In this document: positions 1-9,559 of the stretch, piece by piece
Position numbering within the stretch: position 1 is the first letter of the stretch
How the letters are laid out: each line of letters starts with the position of its first letter
From: Viscum album
Lineage: Eukaryota > Streptophyta > Magnoliopsida > Santalales > Viscaceae
Assembly (NCBI GenBank): GCA_963277665.1
Contig: OY728142.1
Location: 6,090,001-6,154,000 of the forward strand
Direction of reading: 5' to 3'
Length of the DNA stretch: 64,000 nt
The notes under the pieces: generated by a model
What the model was told of the DNA's origin: nothing
Seen by the model: only the letters and a program-made list of their open reading frames with translations
Databases searched by the model: none
Position numbers and translations under genes: made by a program

Positions 1-213
1 AGGAAAATGGTAAACAGAACAATTCACACAACCAAGAAAAAACTCCACTGGTTCTTAGTAGCCACTATAGAGTGTCACCTGCTTCGGACAATACCAAAAT
101 ATCTGTCATGTAACCCAGCACCATGTGCCCCCTGACACCACGTGTCTCAAGTTCCGACGTCCCGAAGGTACGTCCCATAGTAGTAACCCAGCGGAACATC
201 AATGCCTATCCTC

Positions 214-370
214 AAATAAGTATCCAGAGGGATAGTGATGTATTCCCTCGAAATAAGGTATCTGGAGGGACAACAATGTCTGCCCTCAAAATAAGGCATC
301 CAGAGGGACAACGATGTCTGCCATCAAAATAATTTATCTGGAGAGACAGCGATGTCTGCCCTCAAATAAT
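214..370. repeat. Tandem 38-bp repeat inside Gypsy-1 3' LTR
   Basis: About four units of roughly 38 bp share the core AAATAAGGTATCTGGAGGGA followed by a GATGTCTGCCCTCA-like half. The same array lies at 5773-5928 in the other LTR, so it was present before insertion or was copied with the element. Confidence 0.85.
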
Positions 371-1754
371 GGCGAGCCTCTACCCCAACCTGATAACCTC
401 AATGCTATCCCATAAAGGCTCCTCACCTTCCATGTGGATTCCTATGGAAAGCACCCCCAAACCAATATTACCTAAACTGCAACTAACGGGGGCCTCTACC
501 CACCTGAGTGGTCAAAACCACCTCTTCACGGAGTCTCTCTATGTGCACACTACTCAATGTTATGGATGAGCGGTAATCACCAAAATAGTACCCAATACAA
601 CAAACCGCTAACACCTCATGTCCCTATGACCATTCCGCTCACGTCTGATGGCCTCGCTATCCATGTAACCCGGACCACGCCCAACCTGATAGCCATCTTT
701 CCTCAAGACGACGCCCATGACTCCCAATCTTGTGGTCAGAACCACCCAATGTAACCCAGACCAAGCCCAACCTATGATCAGCATCACTCATGATTATCCC
801 GACCATTCCCAACACAACCCAAAGGTTCCATCATATGCAATTCAACAATTATATATATAACACATTTAAAAAAACACATGAACAGGAAAAACAATATAAA
901 TAGTTGAATTCCACTAACCCTAAGGTTATAAAACAAAAATACTGAGGACTTGAATGCCTCAAACAATTCATATTAAAACTTAATGAATAAAACACATCAA
1001 TTTAATTAAACAAAATCAAATCATACCATTTTGGAATCCCTGGCCAAAATGATCTATATGAGTGATTGCCCCACGCCCAACCTCGCTCTAGCAAAATAGG
1101 TAACAGGGAATACCCCAAGGCATCCCATAGGTCAATTATAAATTTAACAGGAAATAACATGTATACCATTGTCACACTAAAAATACCCAAAAACACGCCA
1201 TAGGTCATGCCACCCAAATGTCTAAAAAAACACAAAAGAGGTATTCACCACCTACCTTTGGGGTTCTGGTGGAAACGAACCACAAGTGACCGCACCCCAA
1301 TTTGGGAGAACGCTTCACAAAAACCACTCTATATCTCTTTCCCTATGATACACAAGCCTTAAAATCAACACCCAAGGAAACCCTAAAACTAGATCTACAT
1401 GAAACGGATTTATATATTGAAAACCGATAGAGAGGGAAGAGAAGACCTAGAGAAAACCAAAGACAAACCAAGAGGAGAGACTTACGAAATAATAAATTAC
1501 TACAATCTAACAAGAAACTCCTTCAATTTGCTTCCAAAATAAGTGGGAGAGCACCTTCAACCTTTGAGAACCCAAAATCCCGAGTGAGTCTTGAGTGGAA
1601 AGAAGAAAGAAGGAAGAATGAGAAATCCAGAGTAGTCCGAAACATAAAAACCCAAACATTAAGTTGTCGCATGGTTACCCCACACAGTTTGGAAAATCTA
1701 GTGCTAATCATATGATTGCCACTATCTCTCCTAGTGACTTCGCACGACTTGCCT

Positions 1755-1862
1755 ATGTGGTTTGACAAACCGTGCACTGCCCGTGCATAGTCCACTGTCA
1801 AGGGTGCATGGTTTCCTCGACTGGATGCATGGTTTTTTCAAACCGTGCGCCCCTGCACGACC
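1755..1862. promoter_or_regulatory. U3 array of inverted AACCGTGC-like motifs (3' LTR copy)
   Basis: Motifs of the form GGTTTGACAAACCGTGCA, GTGCATGGTTT and AAACCGTGCGC alternate in direct and inverted orientation within about 110 bp near the 5' end of U3. The same array, in fuller form, lies at 7250-7422. A role in binding a factor or in forming hairpins is inference. Confidence 0.5.
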
Positions 1863-1981
1863 TCCACTACATTAAAAGTCCCCCCCCCAGAATTGTCCAA
1901 ACTTCAAGCCACCACTTCAAAAAGGCACAAACAAACCGAAAAGGGTCACCTACCTGAAAAAAAAAGATCTTGGTTCTTACA

Positions 1982-1996
1982 AACTCCCCACCTTAA
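1982..1996 (-). other. Polypurine tract of Gypsy-1
   Basis: The minus strand reads AAGGTGGGGAGTT immediately before the LTR start TGTAAGAACC, the expected plus-strand primer site next to the 3' LTR. Confidence 0.8.
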
Positions 1997-2360
1997 TATA
2001 GCTCATCTCCAAGCTATCAAACGAAACCCAGAGATGGCACTAAACATGCCACCCCGATCAAAGTAACCCAACCTACCCCAGTCCCAATTTTCTGGATAAA
2101 TTCCTCAAGGGGATCCCCGCTGTAGGAATTTCCTAAATCAGTCTCCACCCGAAAAAACATAGAGCAAGTAATGGTTTACTAACCTTTTCCCAAACTTACT
2201 GTCCTCTTGTGATTTATTGTCACCCCTATGCCTTATTGGCACCCTCGTGCCACTTATGACACCCAACATATCTCGCACCGCATCATTGTCTGCCTCCATG
2301 AGGTCCTGCATACCATGGATGCTCAAAATGAACCTGGTGCCTAGCACCTCAAGTAACTTG

Positions 2361-2508
2361 CATCCTCGATGCCCCGATGCTCACAGAACCTCCACTAACC
2401 CACATCCTCGATGCCCCAATGCTCACAGAACCTCTACTAACCTGCATCTGTAATGCCCCAATGCCCATGGCACCTCAAGTAACCCACATCCTCAATTCCC
2501 CTGATGCT
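2361..2508. repeat. 42-bp tandem repeat, about 3.5 copies
   Basis: Units start at 2361, 2403, 2445 and 2487, each beginning CATCCTCGATGCCCC or a variant and ending in an ACTAACCCA-like tail. A partial tail precedes the first unit at about 2340. Period 42 is a multiple of three, which makes read-through ORFs such as 2217-2453. Confidence 0.9.
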
Positions 2509-2518
2509 ACATATCTCA

Positions 2519-2529
2519 TACATACATAA

Positions 2530-2567
<38 letters not shown>

Positions 2568-2568
2568 C
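2519..2568. repeat. ATAC/AT microsatellite
   Basis: CATA-type repeats grade into an uninterrupted run of alternating TA from about 2540 to 2566. Confidence 0.95.
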
Positions 2569-2869
2569 ATGCACCTGATATGGTGCCAAACCCATTGACC
2601 AACATCTAGTAAATCCACATAGGTCTTTTGCATCACAAGAACTCAAAATGGACATACCTATACAGGTCATGCCAAAATAGAATAAGGATATTATGGCCAA
2701 ACCCATGGTGTACCTTTAACCATCATCGACTCACCATCCAGCTCAGCCTCTGGCAGCTCCACGACATGCACCAGTCCTGAAGTACAGCTGCCTGATGCCT
2801 GAACTCCCTGCAGTGCTGCTCCAGCCACCGGATATTGACCCCTCAGCTGGGTCTCGATGTCTCTATGAC

Positions 2870-3900
2870 ATCCTACGCATGCAGCTGAACCTCAGCTACC
2901 CTTTCCAAGTACCAAAACTCAACCAACTCTAGATGCCACAGTCTGTCCTGGTCCCTGTCTACCAACTGTCTGAGAAGACTTCCTACAAAACCTCTCCAGA
3001 TGCCCGACCTGTCCACATGCTCGGCCCTCCTTTGGAGGCCTATCGTATTGAGTCCAAACATGTTCATAAATTCCACACTGAAAGAAAACCAAAGAAGAAC
3101 TGCTATGAGGTGGTATAATTGAGTCGTTGGCCTGACTTCCCTGCTATAACTCATCCCATCCTCACTTCCTACTATACAAACAATCACCAGAGGCTGCCAC
3201 CCGACCAACATGGGGCTTATGCCTTTGATTTCCCTCCACTATGAGCTCATCATTCACCCTATCTTAGAAAGAACCTAGCCGAAAGATATTCACCTAGATC
3301 TGTATGGCATTTATGTAGCCATCATCGAAGCATCTTAGACTTGATGCATCATCGCATACCATACAAGGTGAAAAGCAATACAACTCTATGAAAGTAGCTG
3401 CATAGTCCATGACAGACATGTCTCCCTACTGAAGGCTCAAGAACTCTTGAGATCTCTCTTCCCTCATTGTCTCCAGGTAAAAGTGATCAACGAACCTATC
3501 CTCGAAGTCTTTCCAAGCTAGTCCCTCATGCCTGCGAGCCTAAACCTGCATATCCCACCAGCACTTTTCCAGTCCTCTCAGCATGTACGTTGCCAGCTTG
3601 ACACTCAACCATGGAGGCATCTCGAGCTACTCAAAGATTATATGCATTCTCTCTATTTAGTTCTTATCCTCTTACGGACCACCCTCACCCTGAAAAATTG
3701 GTGGGTGATGCGACCGGAACTCCTGCGTTAGATAATCCATTGATGGCTCTGTACCCTGCGCACCTCTGTCGATTCCCTGCAGGACACGTACAAGGTTAGC
3801 TCGGAGCTTCTTGTCGAGCCATGGTCCGAACGCTGCTAAGCCCGGCTGATGTCCTTCCAGCAATGGATCTTGTACCCGATCTTGTCTCCAATCCTATTCA
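2870..3900 (-). pseudogene. gag: Gypsy-1 gag remnant (capsid region and one zinc knuckle)
   Basis: Gag forms the particle that packages element RNA in the cytoplasm. On the minus strand the start of the core is LTQEFRSHHPPIFQG at about 3690-3735, the usual F-R-x-H-x-P-P-x-F opening of plant Ty3/gypsy gag. It is followed by KCWWDMQ (about 3560), then DRFVDHFYLETMREERSQEF (about 3440-3500) and GDMSVMDYAATF (about 3395-3430), matching the Retrotrans_gag family. A zinc knuckle, ACGQVGHLERFC at about 2989-3025, keeps C-x4-H-x4-C, but the first cysteine position reads Gly. Several in-frame stops and frame changes interrupt it, so it cannot make a full protein. No protease or polymerase follows. Confidence 0.85.
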
Positions 3901-4881
3901 TGTGGTTCATGCACTACCAACATCAGATCCTGAACCTGATGCTACTCCTATGGCACAGTACCATCTCCCGCCTGACGCTCTATCTGAGTCGGCTAAAGGA
4001 ACCCGCTGAATACCATAAATGGTCAGACATACCATATATATATATATAACAATATATATTCAATGCAGATAAGGAAAGAAATACAAGGTAGCACATAACT
4101 ACTACCCTTACTCTCCCCTATCGCAACCCATGCCCACAACATCTCAACCTCATGGCCTCCTTACCCACCCTCAATAGAGCCAAGTATCAAAAGTAACTCG
4201 GGCCATGCCCATCCTAACAACTAAGGTTTCCCCAAACTGATGACCAAGTTTCCAAATCCTGGTGATAAAAATAACTTGAACCATAGTACATGCCTGCTCG
4301 TACAAGATCCACACCCAAATACCCATCCACTTGCAATTCTAAAAATATAAAAAGCATGGCATAACACATTGCACTAAACAAGCAATTTTATCAGGAGTTT
4401 CAACTATTCACATTTCAAAAGAATACAAAGCATGAAAATTGACATTATCCACATGGCATTATCACTTCACAAAGAATACATGAAATTATGAATTTGAAAT
4501 ACCCTAAAATGTTCCTATCAAAAACCAAGAAAACAAGCCTTGCCATACTGGGTCAAGGTCCAATTCTCCCTTACCTCACCGGGTCAAGGGTCACATATCA
4601 AAATCAATAACATCACATGCCAAGTGAGCCACTAAGGTGTAAATCATATAAATTGTAATCTGAGTGAAAGGAAAACCGAAATTACCACCCATTGGAAACC
4701 TGGTCCATCCCCATACATGGGGCTGTAGGCACCCTAGAAAAATCTAGAAACTCAGTTCCAATAACAACCTATCTCCATTCCTAGATATCCAAAAGAGTAA
4801 AACCAGCAGAAATAAAAAGATAAGTCTCAATATCATTAGTATCCAACAAAACACTACTACTAAATCCATGTCAAGAACTCA
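3901..4881 (-). other. Gypsy-1 5' leader, no gene seen
   Basis: This stretch lies between the primer-binding site and the first recognisable gag motifs. It may hold the decayed gag N-terminus near 3900-4010. The rest has no convincing reading frame. Confidence 0.5.
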
Positions 4882-4891
4882 TTTGATACCA
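4882..4891 (-). other. Primer-binding site of Gypsy-1 (initiator tRNA-Met type)
   Basis: The minus strand reads TGGTATCAAA three bases after the LTR end GGGTCGTTACA. It matches the start of the TGGTATCAGAGC site complementary to plant initiator tRNA-Met. Confidence 0.85.
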
Positions 4892-5551
4892 CTTTGTAAC
4901 GACCCAGATCAAAACAGCCACCCGAACAATGCCAAATTGGTAGGGTGTTACTACCTTAGGCGCACCTCCCTGAATGCCAAAGGCTACCGACTAGCAGCAA
5001 GGGTCCTATAGGTATAGTGGGGAGGATATACCCTCTCAGAGGATACAAATGGTACCGGTACGAGTATAATAATAAAGATGATACAAAAAAAAGGAATCAG
5101 TAGACTTGAACCAGACCCACGGAGTGGAAGAACATTCAATATCGATAAACCACGGAAGAAATAAATATAACAACTGCAGCGGAATATAAACACAACACCA
5201 TGAGGATCACATGTAACTACTACTGAACAAAAAACATGCATCCAAATTAGGTCATATATATCCATGCGTAAAGACGCCATTGGCTAACCAACTGTAGCTA
5301 CAAAACAAGTAAAGCATGCTGATACAGGAAGGAAAACAGAACAAAGTATACTCTACCTGAGGAAGACCTCAGGGTACATAGCATCTCCATGCAACATCTA
5401 ATGCAGTCCAAATCCTGAAGCTGGCCTCTTTCCTGTATGTAAATCCATAAATTCTGCACGTGTCCCAAAGGGCCCATGCAGGGTGTGAGACGAATCTCAG
5501 TTGGATACCACCCAATGGTGTGTACCTAATATAAGTGTTTAATAAGACATG

Positions 5552-5560
5552 ATTTTATAA
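5552..5560 (-). promoter_or_regulatory. Possible TATA box of Gypsy-1 LTR
   Basis: The minus strand reads TTATAAAAT about 2 kb into the LTR. The equivalent place in the LARD LTR (about 46790-46812) is also TATA-like. In AT-rich DNA this is weak evidence. Confidence 0.3.
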
Positions 5561-5772
5561 GGAAAACGGGAAATAGAATAATGCACAAAACCAAACACAA
5601 ACTCCACTGGTGCTCAGCAGCCACCATGGAGTGTCACCTGCTTCGGCCAATGCCAGAATCTCTGTCATGTAACCTGGCACCATGTGCCCCCAGACACCGC
5701 GGGTCTCAAGTACCGATGTCCCGAAGGTATGCCCAATAGTAGTAACCCGAAGGAACAATGATGCCTATCCTC

Positions 5773-5928
5773 AAATAAGTATCTGGAGGGATAGTGATGT
5801 CTACCCTCAAAATAAGGTATCCGGAGGGATAATGATGTCTGCCCCCAAAATAAGGTATCTGGAGGTACAATGATGTCTTCCCTCAAAATAAAGTATCCAG
5901 AGGGACATCGATGTCTGCCCTCAAATAA
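5773..5928. repeat. Tandem 38-bp repeat inside Gypsy-1 5' LTR
   Basis: Four units carry the same core as 214-370 (GGTATCTGGAGGGA, GATGTCTGCCCTCA). Overlapping ORFs on both strands here are repeat read-through. Confidence 0.88.
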
Positions 5929-7249
5929 CGGCGAGCCTCTTCCCCGAACCCGATAGCCTCAATGCTATCCCTTGAAGGCCTCTCATCTTCCTTGTGGCTT
6001 CCAACCATAAGCACCCCCAAACCAATAGTACCTAAACTAAAACTAATGAGGGACTCTACCCACACGAGTGGTCAAAGCCACATCATCATGAAGTCTCTCT
6101 ATGTGCACACTACTCAAAGTTCCAGGTGAGAGGTAATCCTCAAAATAGCACCCAAGCCACCACACCTCTAACACCTCATTTCCCTATAACCATGCTGCTC
6201 AAGTCTGATGGCCTCACCATCTAAGAAACCCGAGCCACACCCAACCTGACAGTCGTCCTACCTCAAGCTGACGTTCATGACGCCCAATCCTGTGGTCCGA
6301 ACCACCCAATGTAACCCAGGCCAATCCCAACCTCTGATCAGCATCAATCAAGAATAACCAAGACATTCCCAACACAACCCAAACGTTCGAGAATATGTAA
6401 TTCAGAAATTACATATATAACACATTTAAACAAAACAAATAAACAGGCAAAACAATCTATACAGTTGAGTTGCACAAGCCCGATGGTTATCAAACAACAG
6501 TACTGAGGTCTTGAATTCCTCAAACAATTAATATTAAAACTTAATGAATTAAACTCATTAGTTTAATTTTAAAAAATAAAATCATACCATTTTGGCTTCC
6601 CCATCCAAAATTCCCAATATGTGCGATAACCCCTCACCTAGCCACGCACAAGAAAAACGGGTGATAAGGTATACCCCAAGGCATCCCATAGGTCAATTAT
6701 CAATTTTACAAGCAATAAAAGGTATAATAGGGTCATTCTCAAAATAAAAGAAAACACGCCATAGGTTGAGCCACCAAAAATTCTATAAAAACACAAAAAT
6801 AGGTATGCACCACCTACCTTTATGGTTCCGGTGGAAATGACCCACAAGAGATCGCACCCCAATACGAGAAAATGCGTCTTGAAAACCGCTATATTTCTCA
6901 TTCCCTATAATCCACAAGACTTAAAATCAACACCCAAGGCAAAACCAACACTAGATCTACATGCAACGGATGTAGAACTATAAATCTGAGAGAGAGGGAA
7001 GAGAAGACCTAGAGAAAACCAAAGAGAAACCAAGAGGAGAGACTTAAGCGAGAAGAAATGACTTCAATCCAACAATAAACCCCATTTATTTACTTCCAAA
7101 ATGAGTGGGAGAGCACCTTAAACCTTTGATAACCCAAAATCCAGAGAGAGGCTCGAGTGGGAGGATGAAAGAGTGAAGAATGGGAAATCCCGAGTGGTGC
7201 GGAACTTAAAAACCCTAACATTAAGTGGTCGCAGGGTTACCCCGCTTTT

Positions 7250-7422
7250 TTTGGAAAACCGTGCACAAATAGTGTGGTTGCCACTGTCTCTTCTACAAAC
7301 TTCGCATGGCTTGCCCGCACGGTTTGACAAACTGTGCGCTGCCCATTTGGAGCCCACTGTCAATGGTGCACGGTTTTATGGGCAGGCCACACAGTTTGTT
7401 GAAACCGTGCGCCAACCGTGAT
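7250..7422. promoter_or_regulatory. U3 array of inverted AACCGTGC-like motifs (5' LTR copy)
   Basis: Visible motifs are AAAACCGTGCAC, GCACGGTTTGACAAACTGTG, GTGCACGGTTTT, ACAGTTTGTTGAAACCGTGC and CAACCGTG. They alternate in orientation, so neighbouring motifs can pair. Related but shorter arrays occur in the LARD LTRs and in the LTR remnant before Gypsy-5. Confidence 0.5.
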
Positions 7423-7555
7423 CCCCTGCACAACCTCCACAACTTTAAAATTTTCCCCCCAAAATTTTCCAAACATCGACCCACCACTTCAAAAAGGCAC
7501 AAAAGAACCGAAACAAGGGTCACATACCTGGAAAAAAAATATTCGGGTTCTTACA

Positions 7556-8666
7556 GAAATGGTTACAGTACAAAGTTCCAAAACGTCAACTGATAGTAGT
7601 GGAAGAATAATTCGTATAAGATTATAGTCTTAAAGGTATATCTCAAAATGATCTTCAGTGAAAATGATAGAATAGGTTAGCACAACACGATCATTTATGT
7701 TTTATATTTTCTATTTATATGAATTTAGAGTATTCATATGTGTATATGTTTGTTCTACATCTTATTCTCGTTTATCTATATATCTTGTCCATTATCTCTA
7801 TGCATGGACTAGTTATTCCTTTTATATCTTATTTTTTTACTTAATCATGAAATAGTCATAATTGGAAAGTGATACGTGCATTGAGAATCTGATAAGACAG
7901 TATTATAAAGAAATTCACCCATTCTTTCCAAATATATAAAATTCCTTAACTATAGAATTTTCAAAAATTGCCTTGTTCTTCATATATTTTCATTCATGGA
8001 AAATAATTTACATATCATCATTTACTTAAATATATATTCCCCATTATGATGCACTCTAAAATCATGAAATGAATTATCAATATATTAGCAAAGTAATCAT
8101 GATATTCTGCATAATATCTTGATCTTTATAAGGTATTTAACTGATAGTACTATTTATTGTAAGATATATTCCCAGGATACTTCATAAGACAAAGTAAGTC
8201 TGTGAATTAAATGGAGTGTAATATAGAATTACTTCAACATTGTGTAATAAAATTCTCTAGCCTAAGATAAAATATGTTACTATGATGGGACACTTAGCTT
8301 CTTCAACTTTTGATTGATTTTGTAAGATAATATTTTGGGAATATCATTTTCCTAAGATAATAACTTCTTATTTGATTCATTATGTCAGAAATAACATGAG
8401 TACATGAAGACACAATAATTTTTTTATAAGATAATATCTTCATTAGTAAGATAAACATTAAATATTTTTTTAAGTCTGGATATATTTAATATTAATACAT
8501 CAAACATTATAGGATAATCACTTATATATTTTGTGTGAGTTAAATTATTTTGATAAATATAATATAAATATCTTAATAAAATCTTTTTAGAATAAAAATT
8601 GTATTTTTTAATCATCAAAACACATAAAAATTGATATATACTTGAACAAAATAATTTTTTCCAACA
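7556..8666 (-). repeat. 3' LTR of Copia-1 (remaining part)
   Basis: It matches about 30690-31836 base by base with moderate divergence, for example the GACAGTAGTGGAAGA-like start and TTTTTTCCAACA end. On the minus strand the LTR starts TGTTGGAAAAAATTA at 8666. The rest of the LTR was separated by the Gypsy-1 insertion and lies left of the window. Confidence 0.87.
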
Positions 8667-8681
8667 ATATCCCCATTTTTG
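8667..8681 (-). other. Polypurine tract of Copia-1
   Basis: The minus strand reads CAAAAATGGGGATAT directly before the LTR start TGTTGGAA. Confidence 0.7.
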
Positions 8682-9559
8682 AAGATCACAAAATCTATGA
8701 CAAAGAACACAATAATTATGTAAGAGAAGATTTTACCTTTAAAAATATTCTCCCCTTAGGATAAAACTTTTAAAATGGATTATTAATTTTCCTTTTACAT
8801 TATCATTTTATTATTCATAGAGTAAAAATTTAAAAAAAATTGCATTCTCCCCCTTTGAAATAAAGAAATTGAATAACATAACAAATTTAACACTTTAAAT
8901 TTTTTGTATTCTCCTTTTATTCTCCCACTTTGAAATAAGAAATATGGATATTTTAAATTCTCATAAAATAAAATTTTAACAATTTAAATTTTTGTATTCT
9001 TCTTTTCTTCTCCCATTTTCTTGATAGAAAAATTAAGTATAATAAGGAATACAATTAATATTTCACACGAATAACAATAAACAGTTAATGGTTCTGATTA
9101 TGAATAAAAGTATGAATAAGTTTATTATGTGATTAATGAGTAAGGTATCATATACATAAGAAATGAAATGTAAAAACATAGAAATAAGTAAAAAAGATAT
9201 TGAATATGAGAATAAACAGATCCAACAGAATAGTGTATAAAAAAGATAGAAAAATATCAAAAGATAATAATATTGAATAACTAAAAAATAAATAGAATCA
9301 CTTGAGAAAACAATGCTTTAATATAAAAAACAAATGCATTAAAAGCATGTGAAATAAGTATTCTAATAACAAACACCATTAAAATGTTTAAAAAATACTT
9401 AATCTGACATAATTCAAATGTATTACAAAAAGTATTCAAATTTTTAAAGAGGGTATCATTCGATAAAAAATTATTCAAATGTTAGTAAAAATCCCATCTA
9501 TTAGGAAACCATAATATAAATCAGGAACTATTAGACCTTGTCAATCATTTAAGTTGAAA
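8682..9559. other. Copia-1 3' untranslated interior, no gene seen
   Basis: This is very AT-rich sequence between the polypurine tract and the extra ORF region. Repeated short ATTCTCCC-like tracts occur at about 8745-9015. I see no coding motif. Confidence 0.6.

Larger units (their letters stand above)
1..1981 (-). repeat. 3' LTR of Gypsy-1 (truncated by window start)
   Basis: This is a direct repeat of about 5555-7555 with many substitutions and small indels. On the minus strand it starts TGTAAGAACC at 1981, directly after a polypurine tract. About 680 bp of the LTR lie beyond the window. The short ORFs here are frames through repeats, not genes. Confidence 0.88.
1997..2869. other. Gypsy-1 3' untranslated interior, no gene seen
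   Basis: This lies between the end of the recognisable gag and the polypurine tract. No pol motif is visible on either strand. It contains a 42-bp tandem repeat and an AT microsatellite, listed separately. Confidence 0.6.
1..7555 (-). mobile_element. Gypsy-1: gag-only Ty3/gypsy LTR retrotransposon (right part; left end outside window)
   Basis: On the minus strand the order is 5' LTR (4895-7555), primer-binding site, decayed gag, polypurine tract, 3' LTR (1-1981, running off the window). The two LTRs are long direct repeats, easily seen by comparing 40-560 with 5600-6120. The LTR begins TGTAAGAACC and ends GGGTCGTTACA. The interior is only 2913 bp and shows gag motifs but no protease, RT or integrase, so the copy is non-autonomous. 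It is inserted in the 3' LTR of the copia element: at 7556 the sequence changes abruptly to copia LTR that matches about 30.69-31.84 kb. The other flank and any target-site duplication lie outside the window. Confidence 0.88.
4895..7555 (-). repeat. 5' LTR of Gypsy-1, 2661 bp
   Basis: The boundaries are TGTAACGACCC at 4895 and GGTTCTTACA at 7555 on the plus strand, an imperfect terminal inverted repeat of TGTAA. The inner side abuts the primer-binding site. The outer side meets copia LTR sequence at 7556. Confidence 0.9.

Noticed and set aside
214..370. Regularly repeated units as a CRISPR array
   Set aside because: The units are direct tandem repeats without variable spacers, inside a plant LTR.
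2519..2568. Alternating TA run as a matrix-attachment or origin element
   Set aside because: It is a plain microsatellite; similar runs at 49160, 54822 and 20694 show that such expansion is common here.
5665..5886. ORFs over the 38-bp repeat, with repeating P-x-x-T-L-F-W-G-like peptide
   Set aside because: They are read-through of a tandem DNA repeat in an LTR, present on both strands and not tied to any start signal.
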